NCBI GenBank assembly: GCA_022710935.1
Contig: JAKLFY010000004.1
Coordinates: forward strand, 62,001 to 126,000
Origin: Verrucomicrobiota bacterium
GTDB taxonomy: Bacteria > Verrucomicrobiota > Verrucomicrobiia > Limisphaerales > J093
DNA length: 64,000 nucleotides
Direction: 5' to 3'
Under the pieces are notes generated by a model, which ran no database searches, was not told where the DNA came from, and saw only the letters and a program-made list of their open reading frames with translations. A program made the translations under genes and the position numbers. Position 1 is the first letter of the stretch. The number at the start of each line of letters is the position of its first letter. Below are positions 45,080-54,459 of the stretch, in pieces.

Positions 45080-45511
45080 TTAACCGTTCCTGGCGGCCAG
45101 CAGGTAGATCCAGTTGAGGATCAGGGCCGCCAGGCCAATCCAGTACCAGGGCCAAGCCGCCCAACCCCGCAGCCGCGGACCCCAGCGCGTCCCCAACCAC
45201 CGATCCGCCGCCCACGCGACAAACAGGGCGACGGACGCCGCACCCAGCGCGCACGCCAGAGGGTTGAGCCGGATCGCAGTCGCAAAGTCCAGTCCCGCTG
45301 CGGCGGACGCCGCCCGCGTGGCGCCGCAGAAGGCGCAGGGCAATCCGGTGATCGTCTTGAACCAGCAATGGGGCAGAGGGAGCCGCCAGAGCTCGGCAAG
45401 GCGCGCGCCGGCCAGCAGGCCCAGCAGCCCAAGAAACAACCACGCCGGCCAGGCGCCGGTCCAGCCCTCCGGCTCAGAGTCGGGGCGGGATTCGAGAAGA
45501 GGGGGCGTCAT
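45080..45511 (-). CDS. DUF2752 membrane protein
   Basis: This 143-residue protein has about three transmembrane helices (WPAWLFLGLLGLLAG; AASVALFVAWAADRW) and the DUF2752 signature CWFKTITGLPCAFCGATRA with three Cys. The function of the family is unknown. The start at 45511 overlaps the end of the upstream membrane gene by 38 bp, and it is the last gene of a three-gene unit. Its stop faces the HTH-MBL gene, 33 bp away. Confidence 0.78.
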   Translation of the reverse strand: MTPPLLESRPDSEPEGWTGAWPAWLFLGLLGLLAGARLAELWRLPLPHCWFKTITGLPCAFCGATRAASAAAGLDFATAIRLNPLACALGAASVALFVAWAADRWLGTRWGPRLRGWAAWPWYWIGLAALILNWIYLLAARNG

Positions 45512-45866
45512 TGGATTTCGGCGCGGGCGAGGGGCGAGCGGCTCGACGATGCATCCGGATGCTGCTGGCCAGGGCCCAAAGCCAGGCAGACGCGAACAGC
45601 CCCAGCCCAAGCACCGCCACCACCAGGCCCCGGGTAAACCCTTCCGGCATCTCTCCGGTGTCGAACCAGACGCGCAGGTGCGCCACCAGGCCTCCCAGGC
45701 TGAGTGCAAAACCGATGAGCGCACACGCGGCCTGGACATACCCCACTTTGCGGCCGCCGGCGACGGTGCCGAGGCCGGGAAGAGTGGCCGCGTTGGTGAT
45801 CGTGCAGGCCCAGGCCGTGGGCTTATCGATCGGCTCCTGCCCGGCGCGGGCCGAAGAGGTCTTCAT
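45474..45866 (-). CDS. Small membrane protein of the GYF/DUF2752 unit
   Basis: The 130-residue protein has two transmembrane helices (GYVQAACALIGFALSLGGLV; TRGLVVAVLGLGLFASAWLW) in a TM2-like arrangement preceded by ITNAATLPGLGTVAGGRKVG. The C-terminus is proline-rich and basic (RMHRRAARPSPAPK). It overlaps the upstream gene by 44 bp and the downstream one by 38 bp. I do not recognise the family; the overlaps argue that it is a real, co-translated gene. Confidence 0.65.
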   Translation of the reverse strand: MKTSSARAGQEPIDKPTAWACTITNAATLPGLGTVAGGRKVGYVQAACALIGFALSLGGLVAHLRVWFDTGEMPEGFTRGLVVAVLGLGLFASAWLWALASSIRMHRRAARPSPAPKSNDAPSSRIPPRL

Positions 45867-46812
45867 ACGCTTGGAGCAACGCCGCATACCCAAACGGCAT
45901 GCTCAACAGAACGACGAGTTGTTCCTGCAAACCCAGGGTCATCATGAACTCGCCGATTTGCGACTTCTTGTTCTGAATGGCATCGAGTGTCCACGTGCCC
46001 GGCGGCCCCAGGATGTCGGTCAGGAACGTCATCATCCGCAAGCCGCCATACACTTCAAAGACCAGCAGCGGCAGAAACGCCACGCACATCAACAGCGCCA
46101 CCTTGAGAAAGTGACGCTGCACGGTTTGCCGGCTCAGTTCCAAGGCCGGCCAGAAGACCAGTCCGCGATCCGCGGCCAGCGGAAGGGCGAACGCCCAGAT
46201 GACCTTGAGGATCAGGCCGGGGACCAGACAGAAAATCAAGCCGATCTGGCTCAGCAACTGAGTCACGATCGCGATGAGCATCAGCGGGACGAACCGCGGG
46301 CCAAAACAGGTGAAGAGAGTGCCAAGAGACGCCGGTTGGCCCCGCATCAAGCCCAGGTAAAGCAGCATCAGACCGCCATAGAGCGCGCCGCTCAGGATAA
46401 GGCCCAGCACGCCTCCGATGCATGTGGCCATCGCGCTGACGGTCAGAATCGCCCAAACCAGCGCGCAGCCCGCTGACACGAGCAGGAAATGCCGGCGCAA
46501 GAACACCCACCCGCGCCCCAGGCAATCGCCGGCACTGAAGCTCGCCGCCGGCGCGGCATCCCACGCCTCGATCGCCCCGTGAGTCTCCTGCGTCGACGGT
46601 TCGGACCGCGTCAGGCCGGCAGCCGCGCCGGGATACGCCTGGCGCAACACCTCATCGAACTCAGGCACCGTGGACAAAGGCTGCCACTCCGATCTGCCTT
46701 CGACCTGGACCATCGTCTGGCCATTGGCCCGATGATCCAGAATCCAGACGCTCAACTCCTCCACGGTTGCCGGACCGTACTCGCGGCCGTCGCCACCGAT
46801 CATCTTGAACAT
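45823..46812 (-). CDS. GYF-domain membrane protein
   Basis: An N-terminal GYF_2-type domain (GGDGREYGPATVEELSVW; TMVQVEGRSEWQPLSTVP) precedes several transmembrane helices (LLVSAGCALVWAILTVSAMA; LMLIAIVTQLLSQIGLIFCL; VALLMCVAFLPLLVFEVYGG). The 329-residue layout (GYF, linker, multi-helix domain) is common in Verrucomicrobia and Planctomycetes proteins of unknown role. GYF domains bind proline-rich peptides, so the proline-rich tail of the next gene product is a conceivable partner. The start at 46812 was chosen from the GYF domain. Confidence 0.75.
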   Translation of the reverse strand: MFKMIGGDGREYGPATVEELSVWILDHRANGQTMVQVEGRSEWQPLSTVPEFDEVLRQAYPGAAAGLTRSEPSTQETHGAIEAWDAAPAASFSAGDCLGRGWVFLRRHFLLVSAGCALVWAILTVSAMATCIGGVLGLILSGALYGGLMLLYLGLMRGQPASLGTLFTCFGPRFVPLMLIAIVTQLLSQIGLIFCLVPGLILKVIWAFALPLAADRGLVFWPALELSRQTVQRHFLKVALLMCVAFLPLLVFEVYGGLRMMTFLTDILGPPGTWTLDAIQNKKSQIGEFMMTLGLQEQLVVLLSMPFGYAALLQAYEDLFGPRRAGADR

Positions 46813-46932
46813 GACGGCCAGTCTGTTGGCAATCCGCACGCAGCGTCAAGCGCCGGTCTGAATCGTGCCGGTCTGAATCGCATCCACCCGCGGCGGGATG
46901 GGTCTCGCTGCCGTTGCTTCGGGCCTTGCGGC

Positions 46933-48447
46933 TCAGAAGCCGTTTCCGCCAGCGATTGCCCGGGCCAGTGGATCGAGCAGCAACCCGGGCAATGCACCCA
47001 ACACAAGGACGCCGACCGCCGCCGCGATCAGCACAAGGCGGTCAGTCCACGGCACGACAATCCGCGAGGCCTCTTCGTCGCCCGTGGCGACATACGCCTG
47101 CTTCAAGACGCGCAAGTAATAGTACAACGACACCGTGCTCATCGCGATCGCGATGCCGACCAGCCACAACAGGCCCAGGCCTGCGGGGTCGGCCCCCATG
47201 GCCGCCGTAAACAAGCCGAACTTCCCGAAGAACCCAGCCAGGGGCGGGATGCCGGCAAGCGACAACAAGAAGACCATCAGACACAAGGCCAGCAGCGGCG
47301 ACCGGCGGCTGAGTCCGGCCAGCGCGTCGATCCGCCCATCGCCCGATGCCCTCTCGATCACCGACGCCACGCCGAAGGCCCCCACGGTCGTCAACCCGTA
47401 CGTCGCCACGTAATACAGGACCGCGGACAGCGCCGCGGAACGCTGCGAAGGATAGCCCATCGCCATCAGCCCGAGCAGGACGTAGCCCGCATGCGCGATG
47501 GCCGAATAGGCCAACAACCGCCGCAGATGCCCCTGCACAATCGCCGTGAGATTGCCCAACACCATCGAGCCCACGGCCAAAACCGCCAGCACCGGCAGCC
47601 AGCCCGCGCGCAACTGTCCCCACGCGCCGCTGCCTTCCACACCGGCGAATCCCAGCACGGCGATCTTGGCCAGAACGAAGAAGCTCGCCACCTTCGATCC
47701 CGACGCGATCAGGGCGGCGGCCGGGACGGGTGCGCCTTCGTAGGCGTCGGGCGCCCACAAATGAAACGGCACCACGGCCACTTTGAATCCGAATCCCATG
47801 ATCACCATCACCACGGCCACGGCGAGCAGCGGATCGAGACGATGCACCCGCAGGCCGGCCGCGATCTCGGTCAGGTTGGTCGCTCCCGACAACCCGTAAA
47901 CAAGGCTCAATCCGAAGAGGGTGAATGCGGCGGCCACGCTGCCGAAGAGAAAGTACTTCAGCGCCGCTTCGCTGGCATGGCGCGTTCGCTTGTCCAGCGC
48001 CGTCAGCACGTAAAGCGAGAGGCTGGTCAGTTCGAGCGACACGAAGATCATCAGGATCTCCTCGGTGCTCACCAGGAACATCATCCCCACCGTCGCGAGC
48101 AGCAGGAGCGCGAAATACTCGCCCACATGCTCGGTGAACTCCGCCTGCGCCGAGATGCCCGCGGTGAACAGCGTCAGCACCACCACGAAGATCTTGACCC
48201 ATTGGGTCAGCGAATCGACCACCAGCACCCCGTCCAGAAACCGCAGATGCGCCCGGCTCAGCGCGAGAATTCCCAGCGTCACCAGGCAGCCAAGTCCCGC
48301 CGCCGCGCTGGCCGTCAGAAACCGCTGCCGCAGGGGGGCCGACCGCATGAGCCCCATGTCGATGAACAGCACCGCCACAGCCGCCAGCACGAGCGCGGTC
48401 TCCGGCGCCAACGCCACCAGCAAATCGCCGTAACCCACGCCTGTCAT
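46933..48447 (-). CDS. nuoN: NADH-quinone oxidoreductase subunit N
   Basis: The 504-residue antiporter-like membrane subunit has many transmembrane helices and the lysine/histidine-bearing helix segments of the family (GVEGSGAWGQLRAGWLPVLA; LLAYSAIAHAGYVLLGLMAM; SLAGIPPLAGFFGKFGLFTA). It probably forms one proton channel of complex I. The ATG overlaps the preceding nuoM stop as ATGA. It is the last gene of the cluster, and a membrane-protein unit follows after 120 bp. Confidence 0.92.
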   Translation of the reverse strand: MTGVGYGDLLVALAPETALVLAAVAVLFIDMGLMRSAPLRQRFLTASAAAGLGCLVTLGILALSRAHLRFLDGVLVVDSLTQWVKIFVVVLTLFTAGISAQAEFTEHVGEYFALLLLATVGMMFLVSTEEILMIFVSLELTSLSLYVLTALDKRTRHASEAALKYFLFGSVAAAFTLFGLSLVYGLSGATNLTEIAAGLRVHRLDPLLAVAVVMVIMGFGFKVAVVPFHLWAPDAYEGAPVPAAALIASGSKVASFFVLAKIAVLGFAGVEGSGAWGQLRAGWLPVLAVLAVGSMVLGNLTAIVQGHLRRLLAYSAIAHAGYVLLGLMAMGYPSQRSAALSAVLYYVATYGLTTVGAFGVASVIERASGDGRIDALAGLSRRSPLLALCLMVFLLSLAGIPPLAGFFGKFGLFTAAMGADPAGLGLLWLVGIAIAMSTVSLYYYLRVLKQAYVATGDEEASRIVVPWTDRLVLIAAAVGVLVLGALPGLLLDPLARAIAGGNGF

Positions 48448-49943
48448 GATCCACCTCCCCTCTCGAGGCCCTGGATCAGGGGCGTCACGCTCGGCACGAT
48501 GAGGTCCAGCAGCAGCCGCGGATAAAGCCCGATCGCCAACGTCGCCCCCAAGAGCAATACCGCCCCCGCGCGCTCGGGAAGCGAGATGGGCTCGATCGCC
48601 TCTCCCGCCCGTTCGCCGCGCGCGTCACCCGCCGAATCGGCGAAGAAAGCACGCTGAAGCGCCCGCAGCAGATACGCCACACCCAGCACAATCCCCACGC
48701 CCGCCCCCAGGCCGGCAGTCGGGAACGCCCGCCACGACCCGATCAAGACCTGGAGTTCGGCCACGAACCCGCTGAAACCGGGCAGCCCCATCGACGCCAT
48801 GCCCGCCAACACGAACGTGACGGCTGCAAACGGCATCGCTCGGGCCAGGCGCATCCCCTCGAGTTCGTCCAACTGCCGCGTGTGCGTCCGGTCGTACACC
48901 ATCCGGCCCACGACGGCGAAGAGCAGGCCTGCGATGACGCCGTGCGAGAACATCTGCAGCACGGCGCCGCTGAGCCCCACCTCGTTCAGAGTGGCCAGCC
49001 CCAGCAGGACAAATCCCATGTGGCTCACACTCGAATAGCCGATCACAAACTTGAAGTCCTTCTGGACCAACGCCGTCATCGCACCCGCCACGATGCCCAC
49101 GACGGCCAGCACCGCAATCTCCGTCTGCCAGTGCCTCACACCCGCGGGGAACAGGGTCATGGCAACCCGCAGACACCCGTACGCCCCCAGCTTCATCACG
49201 ACCCCCGCCAAAAGCATCGACGCCCCGGTCGGGGCGGCCACGTGGCCGGTCGGCGCCCAGGTGTGAAACGGCCACAGACCCGCCAGAATCCCAAAGCCCA
49301 CAAAGACCAGCGGGAACGCCCACCGCTGAAAGCTCTCCGGATAGTTGACCCGCGCCAAAGCGGTCAGATCGAATGTCGGCACGCCCGTCTGGGATCGCGC
49401 CACGACGAACGCCGCGATCAGGCCGATCAGCACCAGCGCGCTTCCGGCAAAGGAGTAGAGCGCCAGCTTCATCGCGCCGTATTCCTTGCGGGTCGAACCC
49501 CAGATCGCGATCAGGAAGTACTTCGGAATGATCGCGATCTCGTAGAAGACGAACAGGACAAACGCGTCGAAGCTCAGGAACACCCCGTACACTCCGCCAA
49601 TCAGGGCCAGGTAGAACGCGAAAAACTCCTTCGCGCGCCGCGTGATGTTCCACGAGAACAGAATCCCCGCCACCGCCGCCACCGCCGTCAGAAGGATCAG
49701 CGTGACGCTGATCCCGTCGACGGCGAGGTGGTAATCGATGCCCAGGGACGGGATCCAGCTCGTCCTGGCAATGGTCCGCAGCCCGCTTCCCGCCTGGTAT
49801 TGGAATGCCCCGCCGAATGCCGCAATCGCCCCGGCCAGAGCCGTGCCAAGCGCCACCCACCGCGCCCGCCCGGCCTGGTCCCGCGGCAGGAGCATCAGGA
49901 CCGCCACGCCCGCAAATGAAATGTAGATTGTCCAGGCGAACAT
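48444..49943 (-). CDS. nuoM: NADH-quinone oxidoreductase subunit M, second copy
   Basis: This 499-residue antiporter-like subunit has the conserved features VDGISVTLILLTAVAAVAGI, FYEIAIIPKYFLIAIWGSTR, WPFHTWAPTGHVAAPTGASM and FKFVIGYSSVSHMGFVLLGL. I took the ATG at 49943, two bases after the first nuoM copy, rather than the longer open frame. Its sequence differs clearly from the adjacent nuoM at 49946-51508, so this is an old duplication and not an assembly repeat. It overlaps nuoN by 4 bp. Confidence 0.92.
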   Translation of the reverse strand: MFAWTIYISFAGVAVLMLLPRDQAGRARWVALGTALAGAIAAFGGAFQYQAGSGLRTIARTSWIPSLGIDYHLAVDGISVTLILLTAVAAVAGILFSWNITRRAKEFFAFYLALIGGVYGVFLSFDAFVLFVFYEIAIIPKYFLIAIWGSTRKEYGAMKLALYSFAGSALVLIGLIAAFVVARSQTGVPTFDLTALARVNYPESFQRWAFPLVFVGFGILAGLWPFHTWAPTGHVAAPTGASMLLAGVVMKLGAYGCLRVAMTLFPAGVRHWQTEIAVLAVVGIVAGAMTALVQKDFKFVIGYSSVSHMGFVLLGLATLNEVGLSGAVLQMFSHGVIAGLLFAVVGRMVYDRTHTRQLDELEGMRLARAMPFAAVTFVLAGMASMGLPGFSGFVAELQVLIGSWRAFPTAGLGAGVGIVLGVAYLLRALQRAFFADSAGDARGERAGEAIEPISLPERAGAVLLLGATLAIGLYPRLLLDLIVPSVTPLIQGLERGGGS

Positions 49944-49945
49944 GA

Positions 49946-51508
49946 TCAGCAAGGCCCCAGGCGCTCGACCCAGAGGAGCACGGTACGGTGAATCACGCCA
50001 ATGACCAACTGCGGGTAGATCCCCAGCACAAACATCAGCGCCGTGGCGGGCGCGACCATCCAGATCTCCGCCCGGCTCAAGTCGGGGAAGGCCGCCCACC
50101 GCGCCGGCAACGGCCCGTGAAAAACCCGTTCGAGGAACGTCAGCAGAAACACCGCGGTGATGAGAAGCCCGGCCGTCGAAACCGCGGCAGCCCACGGCGC
50201 CAGGGCAAATGTGCCCTTGAAAATCAGGAACTCACCCACGAACCCGTTGAGGCCCGGCAAGCCCAGCGATGCGAACGCCGCCACCCCCATCAGACCGGCG
50301 AGCACAGGCGCCGGCTTCCGCAGCCCGCCGAAGTCGTCCAGTCCTCGCAGGCCGCCGGCCCGCCGCTCGATTAGTGCCACGAAACCGAAAAGCACCGCGG
50401 CGGTCAGCCCGTGATTGAACATCTGGAGCAGAACGCCGTTCAAGGCCGCCGCTTTCTCCACCGCCCAGCGGGCCTCTTCTCCCGTCACCCGCAGCGCGGC
50501 GAACATTGCCAACAGACAGTAGCCCAGGTGGTTCACCGACGAATAGGCCAGCATCCGCTTCAGATCCCGCTGCGCAAACGCCGCCGCCGCCGAGCAGACG
50601 ATCGTCAGCACGGCCAGACCCAAAAGCGGCGTCTCCCACGCCCGCATCTGGTCCGGAAAGATCGGCACCAGAATCCGCAGGAAACCGTACACGCCCATCT
50701 TGGACAGCGCCCCCGTCAGAAGCATGGTCGTGCCCGTCGGGGCCGCCGCGTAAGCCGAGGGCAGCCACGTGTGAAACGGCAGCACCGGCACCTTCACCGC
50801 AAATCCCAGAAACGCCCCGAAGAAGACGGCTTGAGCCAAGGCGTCAGCGGACATCCCGGACCAGCCCAGGTGGGCATGCAGAAGCGCCGCCGTCTGATGG
50901 GTCCGACCGAAGTCCGAGAGTTCGAGGAAATTGAATTTGCCCGTCGCGAGGAACAGCGCGAGGAAGGCCAGCAGCAGACCCACGCTGCCCGCCATGGTGT
51001 AAATGAAGAACTGCGTCGCCGCCCGACTCCGGTCCGGACCGCCCCAGAGCCGGACCAGGAAGAACGCCGGGATCAGACTCAATTCCCAGAAGAGGAACCA
51101 GTGGAAGAAATTCAGCGCGGTGAACGCCCCGAACAGCCCGGCTTCGAGCCAGAGCACCAGCGCGAAGTAGAGGGGGACGCGTCCCTCGATCCGCCACGAC
51201 ACCAGCAGCGCCAGCGGCACGAGAAGCGCCGCCAGCATCACCATCAGCAGCCCCATGCCGTCCACGCCCACAAAGTACTCGACGGCCAGCGTCGGGATCC
51301 ACGCCCGTCGCTCGACATACTGCAACGCCGTCGTATCCCGGTCGAATCCCGCCCAGAGCGCCCCCGCCATAGCCAGGGCGAGCAGGCTCACGCCCAGGCC
51401 CAGGCGCCGGGCGAGTGTCTTCTGCCCCGGCGGCAGAGCGGCAACGATTAGCCCGCCCACCAGCGGGATCAAGGTCAGGAGCGTGATGGAGCCAAACGGG
51501 TTCATCAT
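49946..51508 (-). CDS. nuoM: NADH-quinone oxidoreductase subunit M, first copy
   Basis: The protein has 520 residues: VDGMGLLMVMLAALLVPLAL, FWELSLIPAFFLVRLWGGPD, LPFHTWLPSAYAAAPTGTTM and LKRMLAYSSVNHLGYCLLAM. These are the Lys- and His-bearing helices of antiporter-like subunits. The ATG at 51508 overlaps the nuoL stop as ATGA. With the following gene it makes two nuoM genes in tandem between nuoL and nuoN. That arrangement is known from so-called 2M complex I types, thought to pump additional protons. Confidence 0.92.
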   Translation of the reverse strand: MMNPFGSITLLTLIPLVGGLIVAALPPGQKTLARRLGLGVSLLALAMAGALWAGFDRDTTALQYVERRAWIPTLAVEYFVGVDGMGLLMVMLAALLVPLALLVSWRIEGRVPLYFALVLWLEAGLFGAFTALNFFHWFLFWELSLIPAFFLVRLWGGPDRSRAATQFFIYTMAGSVGLLLAFLALFLATGKFNFLELSDFGRTHQTAALLHAHLGWSGMSADALAQAVFFGAFLGFAVKVPVLPFHTWLPSAYAAAPTGTTMLLTGALSKMGVYGFLRILVPIFPDQMRAWETPLLGLAVLTIVCSAAAAFAQRDLKRMLAYSSVNHLGYCLLAMFAALRVTGEEARWAVEKAAALNGVLLQMFNHGLTAAVLFGFVALIERRAGGLRGLDDFGGLRKPAPVLAGLMGVAAFASLGLPGLNGFVGEFLIFKGTFALAPWAAAVSTAGLLITAVFLLTFLERVFHGPLPARWAAFPDLSRAEIWMVAPATALMFVLGIYPQLVIGVIHRTVLLWVERLGPC

Positions 51509-53586
51509 GAATCGCCCCAAATGAACAGCAACAACAGCACCACCAGCGCCATGCCCAGCGCACGCAGATAGTCGTGCACCTGCCCGCTCTGAAAGCGCGA
51601 GCCGGTCTGCCCGCCGCGGGCAACCCGCCGACACGCCTGGTCGAATCCCAGGTTGATGCCGTAGTCGTCCAGGGCCCGGGTCAGCCAGGCGCACCCGACG
51701 ACAACCGCGCCGATGGCGAAAACGATCCCGCCCCAGACCCAGCGGTCCAAGGCATCGCAGATCCAGGCCCAGGCGGCGTGCCAGCGCACCACCGTGCGGG
51801 CATAGAATTCATCCACATAGTACTTGCCCCGGAGCACCGCGAAGAAGGTTGGCTGATACCGCTCGATGGCGTCCGGGGCCTCCGGGCTTGTGATCGGCTG
51901 CCGCCCATACCAATGCCAGCCCAGCCCGAAACCGGTCAGCACGATCAGCGCCGACAGGAGGATCATCGGCCAGTGCTCGCGGGAGAAAAGTGCACTCGCG
52001 TGGAACTCGACCGGTTCGCCCGTCAAATAACCCTGAAACCATGGCCAGACCGGCGTCCCGACAAATCCCAACACCACCGCGAACGCCGCCAGCACAATCA
52101 AGGGCGCCGTCATCACAGCCGGACTCTCGTGCGGCGTGTCGCGACGCGATGCATGGGCAGCCGCGGCGCGCCCGGCCCCGCCCCGGTATGCCCCGCCAAA
52201 CACATAACAGACCTGCCGCGTCATGTAGAACGCCGTCAGAAGCGCCCCGCACAAACCCAGGTAAAACGGCGCCGCCGACACCGTCCAGCCGTGCGCGGCG
52301 TGCAGGATGGCGTCCTTGCTCCAGAATCCCGAGAAGAACAGCGGCACGCCGGCCAGAGCCATCATGCCGACGCCATAGGTCGCGAAGGTGACCGGCATCC
52401 AGCGCCGCAGTCCGCCCATGCGCCGGATGTCCTGTTCCTCATGGACGCCGTGAATGACCGAGCCGGCCCCGAGGAACAGCAGCGCCTTGAAAAAGGCGTG
52501 CGTGATCAGGTGAAACATGCCCACCGCCACGCCCCCCACGCCCAATCCCATCATCATGAAGCCAAGCTGCGAGACGGTGGAATACGCCAGAATGCGCTTG
52601 ATGTCGGTCTGGGCCACCGCGATCGACGCCGCAAACACCGCCGTCAGCACCCCCACCCAAGTCACCGCCTGCAGCGCCGTCGTTGTCTCCGCCGCCCCTT
52701 CCGGATGCGCCGCCATCAGCGGATAAACGCGCGCCACGAGAAACACGCCGGCCGCCACCATTGTCGCCGCATGGATCAAGGCGCTCACCGGCGTCGGCCC
52801 CTCCATCGCGTCCGGCAGCCAGACATGCAGCGGAAGCTGGCCGGACTTGCCGATCGCCCCGCAGAAAAGCAACAGGCTGATCGCCGTCGCCACACCCAGC
52901 CCGCCGACGGTCGTTTGGGCGACCAGCCGGGTCAGGGCCGAATGTTCGAGGCAGCCCGCGCCGTCGTCGTAGAACTGCAGTGTGCCCGTTTGGGCGTAAA
53001 GCCAGACGATCCCGAGCAGAAAGCCGACGTCACCCACACGGGTGGTCAGGAACGCCTTCTTCGCCGCGGCGGCGGCGCTCGGTTTGTGGTACCAGAATCC
53101 AATCAGCAAATACGATGCGAGCCCCACCAGTTCCCAGCAGATGAACAGAAGCAGCAGGTTGTTCGCGATCACCAGGCCCAGCATCGCCGCGGCGAACAGC
53201 GCCAAAAAACCGAAGAAGCGCGTGAAGTTCTCGTCGTGCGCCATGTAGCCCACGCTGTAAACGAAGATCATCAGCCCCACCAAAGTCACCATGACTAGCA
53301 TCGACGCCGTCAGCGGGTCCAGCACCCACCCCAACTCGAGATCCGTCGGCCCCAGCGCAAACCAAACAAAGCTGAATCTGTCGCGTGCCGGCACGCCCTG
53401 CCCCTGCCCCGCCCCGCCCAGCGTCGTCCAAAACGCGACGAGCGACAGGACAAGGCTCAACGCGATCGAACCGATGGCCAGACCGGCAGCCAGCGTCCTG
53501 TGCCGCTGCCGCAGCAGCGCGATCACCCCCGCCGCGGCGAGCGGGAGAGCCGGGATCAACCAGAGATGAGGCGTGATGGCGGTCAC
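51505..53586 (-). CDS. nuoL: NADH-quinone oxidoreductase subunit L
   Basis: The 693-residue subunit has the NuoL hallmarks: LGWVLDPLTASMLVMVTLVG, ICWELVGLASYLLIGFWYHK, LPLHVWLPDAMEGPTPVSAL and TDIKRILAYSTVSQLGFMMM, followed by the long C-terminal part that forms the lateral helix and final membrane segments. At 693 residues it is somewhat longer than the commonest NuoL (about 610-660). Whether this reflects a longer lateral helix, as in two-NuoM complexes, needs structural modelling. It overlaps nuoK by 4 bp. Confidence 0.93.
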   Translation of the reverse strand: MTAITPHLWLIPALPLAAAGVIALLRQRHRTLAAGLAIGSIALSLVLSLVAFWTTLGGAGQGQGVPARDRFSFVWFALGPTDLELGWVLDPLTASMLVMVTLVGLMIFVYSVGYMAHDENFTRFFGFLALFAAAMLGLVIANNLLLLFICWELVGLASYLLIGFWYHKPSAAAAAKKAFLTTRVGDVGFLLGIVWLYAQTGTLQFYDDGAGCLEHSALTRLVAQTTVGGLGVATAISLLLFCGAIGKSGQLPLHVWLPDAMEGPTPVSALIHAATMVAAGVFLVARVYPLMAAHPEGAAETTTALQAVTWVGVLTAVFAASIAVAQTDIKRILAYSTVSQLGFMMMGLGVGGVAVGMFHLITHAFFKALLFLGAGSVIHGVHEEQDIRRMGGLRRWMPVTFATYGVGMMALAGVPLFFSGFWSKDAILHAAHGWTVSAAPFYLGLCGALLTAFYMTRQVCYVFGGAYRGGAGRAAAAHASRRDTPHESPAVMTAPLIVLAAFAVVLGFVGTPVWPWFQGYLTGEPVEFHASALFSREHWPMILLSALIVLTGFGLGWHWYGRQPITSPEAPDAIERYQPTFFAVLRGKYYVDEFYARTVVRWHAAWAWICDALDRWVWGGIVFAIGAVVVGCAWLTRALDDYGINLGFDQACRRVARGGQTGSRFQSGQVHDYLRALGMALVVLLLLFIWGDS

Positions 53587-53894
53587 CCTTTCATTTCCTC
53601 GATTTGATCCAGGTTGGTCGTCCGGTAATGCCGGTACACGGCGATGACCAGGGCCAGGCCAACCGCCGCCTCAGCGGCCGCAATTGCGATCGCGAACAAA
53701 ACGAACATCACGCCCGTGAGCGCCTCCGGGTGCGGACCGTGCCGCCAGAAGGCAATGAAATTCAGGTTCGCCGCATTCAGCATCAGCTCGATCCCGATCA
53801 GGACCACGATCGCGTTGCGCCGCGTGAGCACGCCGGCCAGCCCAATCCCGAACAGAAGGGCCGCCAGAACCAGATAGCGCGCGAGTTCTCCCAT
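53583..53894 (-). CDS. nuoK: NADH-quinone oxidoreductase subunit K
   Basis: The protein is 103 residues with three transmembrane helices; the conserved Glu residues lie in VVLIGIELMLNAANLNFIAF and AAAEAAVGLALVIAVYRHYR. This Mrp-like small subunit is part of the proton path. The length is typical. It lies 3 bp downstream of nuoJ and overlaps nuoL by 4 bp. Confidence 0.93.
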   Translation of the reverse strand: MGELARYLVLAALLFGIGLAGVLTRRNAIVVLIGIELMLNAANLNFIAFWRHGPHPEALTGVMFVLFAIAIAAAEAAVGLALVIAVYRHYRTTNLDQIEEMKG

Positions 53895-53897
53895 AGA

Positions 53898-54446
53898 TCA
53901 ATCCTCGGGCCGGCCCTCGACCGGTCCCCGCTCCCCGGGCTTCGCCCTCTGCGCAGGGCCGTCTTCCCTCAGCGCCACGAGCGCCGCCCCGATCAGCGCC
54001 ACCGTGAGAAGAACCCCCACCACTTCGAGCGCCACGACGTATCGCGTCATGAGCAGATCCCCGATCTCCTTCACGGCCGGCACCGGCGCAGAGGATGGCG
54101 CGCGGCCCGTCAGGCCGCTCCCCAGAATGGCCGAGACGACGGCGCCCGACACCAGCAGCGCGATGGCCAGACCGAGCGTCCACGGCCTGAACGCCAGCGC
54201 CTCGTGCATGGCCTCGAAGTTCCGCGTGAGCAACAGCGCGACGACAATGAGAATCGCCACGGCGCCGACGTAGACCAGCAACTGGGCGAAGCCGACAAAC
54301 TCGGCGCGCAGTTGGAGGAACGCCACCGCCAGACCCGCGAACGAGACCACTCCGCACAGGGCGCAGTGCACCACGTTGCGCGCGGCCATCGCGCCCGCCG
54401 CGCCGGCCAGAATCGCCGCTGCTGTGATGAGAAAGGCGATGTCCAT
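53898..54446 (-). CDS. nuoJ: NADH-quinone oxidoreductase subunit J
   Basis: The 182-residue membrane subunit contains the typical VVHCALCGVVSFAGLAVAFL and FAQLLVYVGAVAILIVVALL segments. It starts at ATG 54446 (IAFLITAAAILAGAAGA). The C-terminus is polar (GPAQRAKPGERGPVEGRPED). It sits 13 bp downstream of nuoH and directly upstream of nuoK. Confidence 0.9.
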   Translation of the reverse strand: MDIAFLITAAAILAGAAGAMAARNVVHCALCGVVSFAGLAVAFLQLRAEFVGFAQLLVYVGAVAILIVVALLLTRNFEAMHEALAFRPWTLGLAIALLVSGAVVSAILGSGLTGRAPSSAPVPAVKEIGDLLMTRYVVALEVVGVLLTVALIGAALVALREDGPAQRAKPGERGPVEGRPED

Positions 54447-54459
54447 TGTCAGTTCCAGG

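Noticed and set aside
51574-53298. 574-codon plus-strand open frame antisense to nuoL
   Set aside because: It is rich in His, Arg and Gln with no domain and lies entirely within nuoL.
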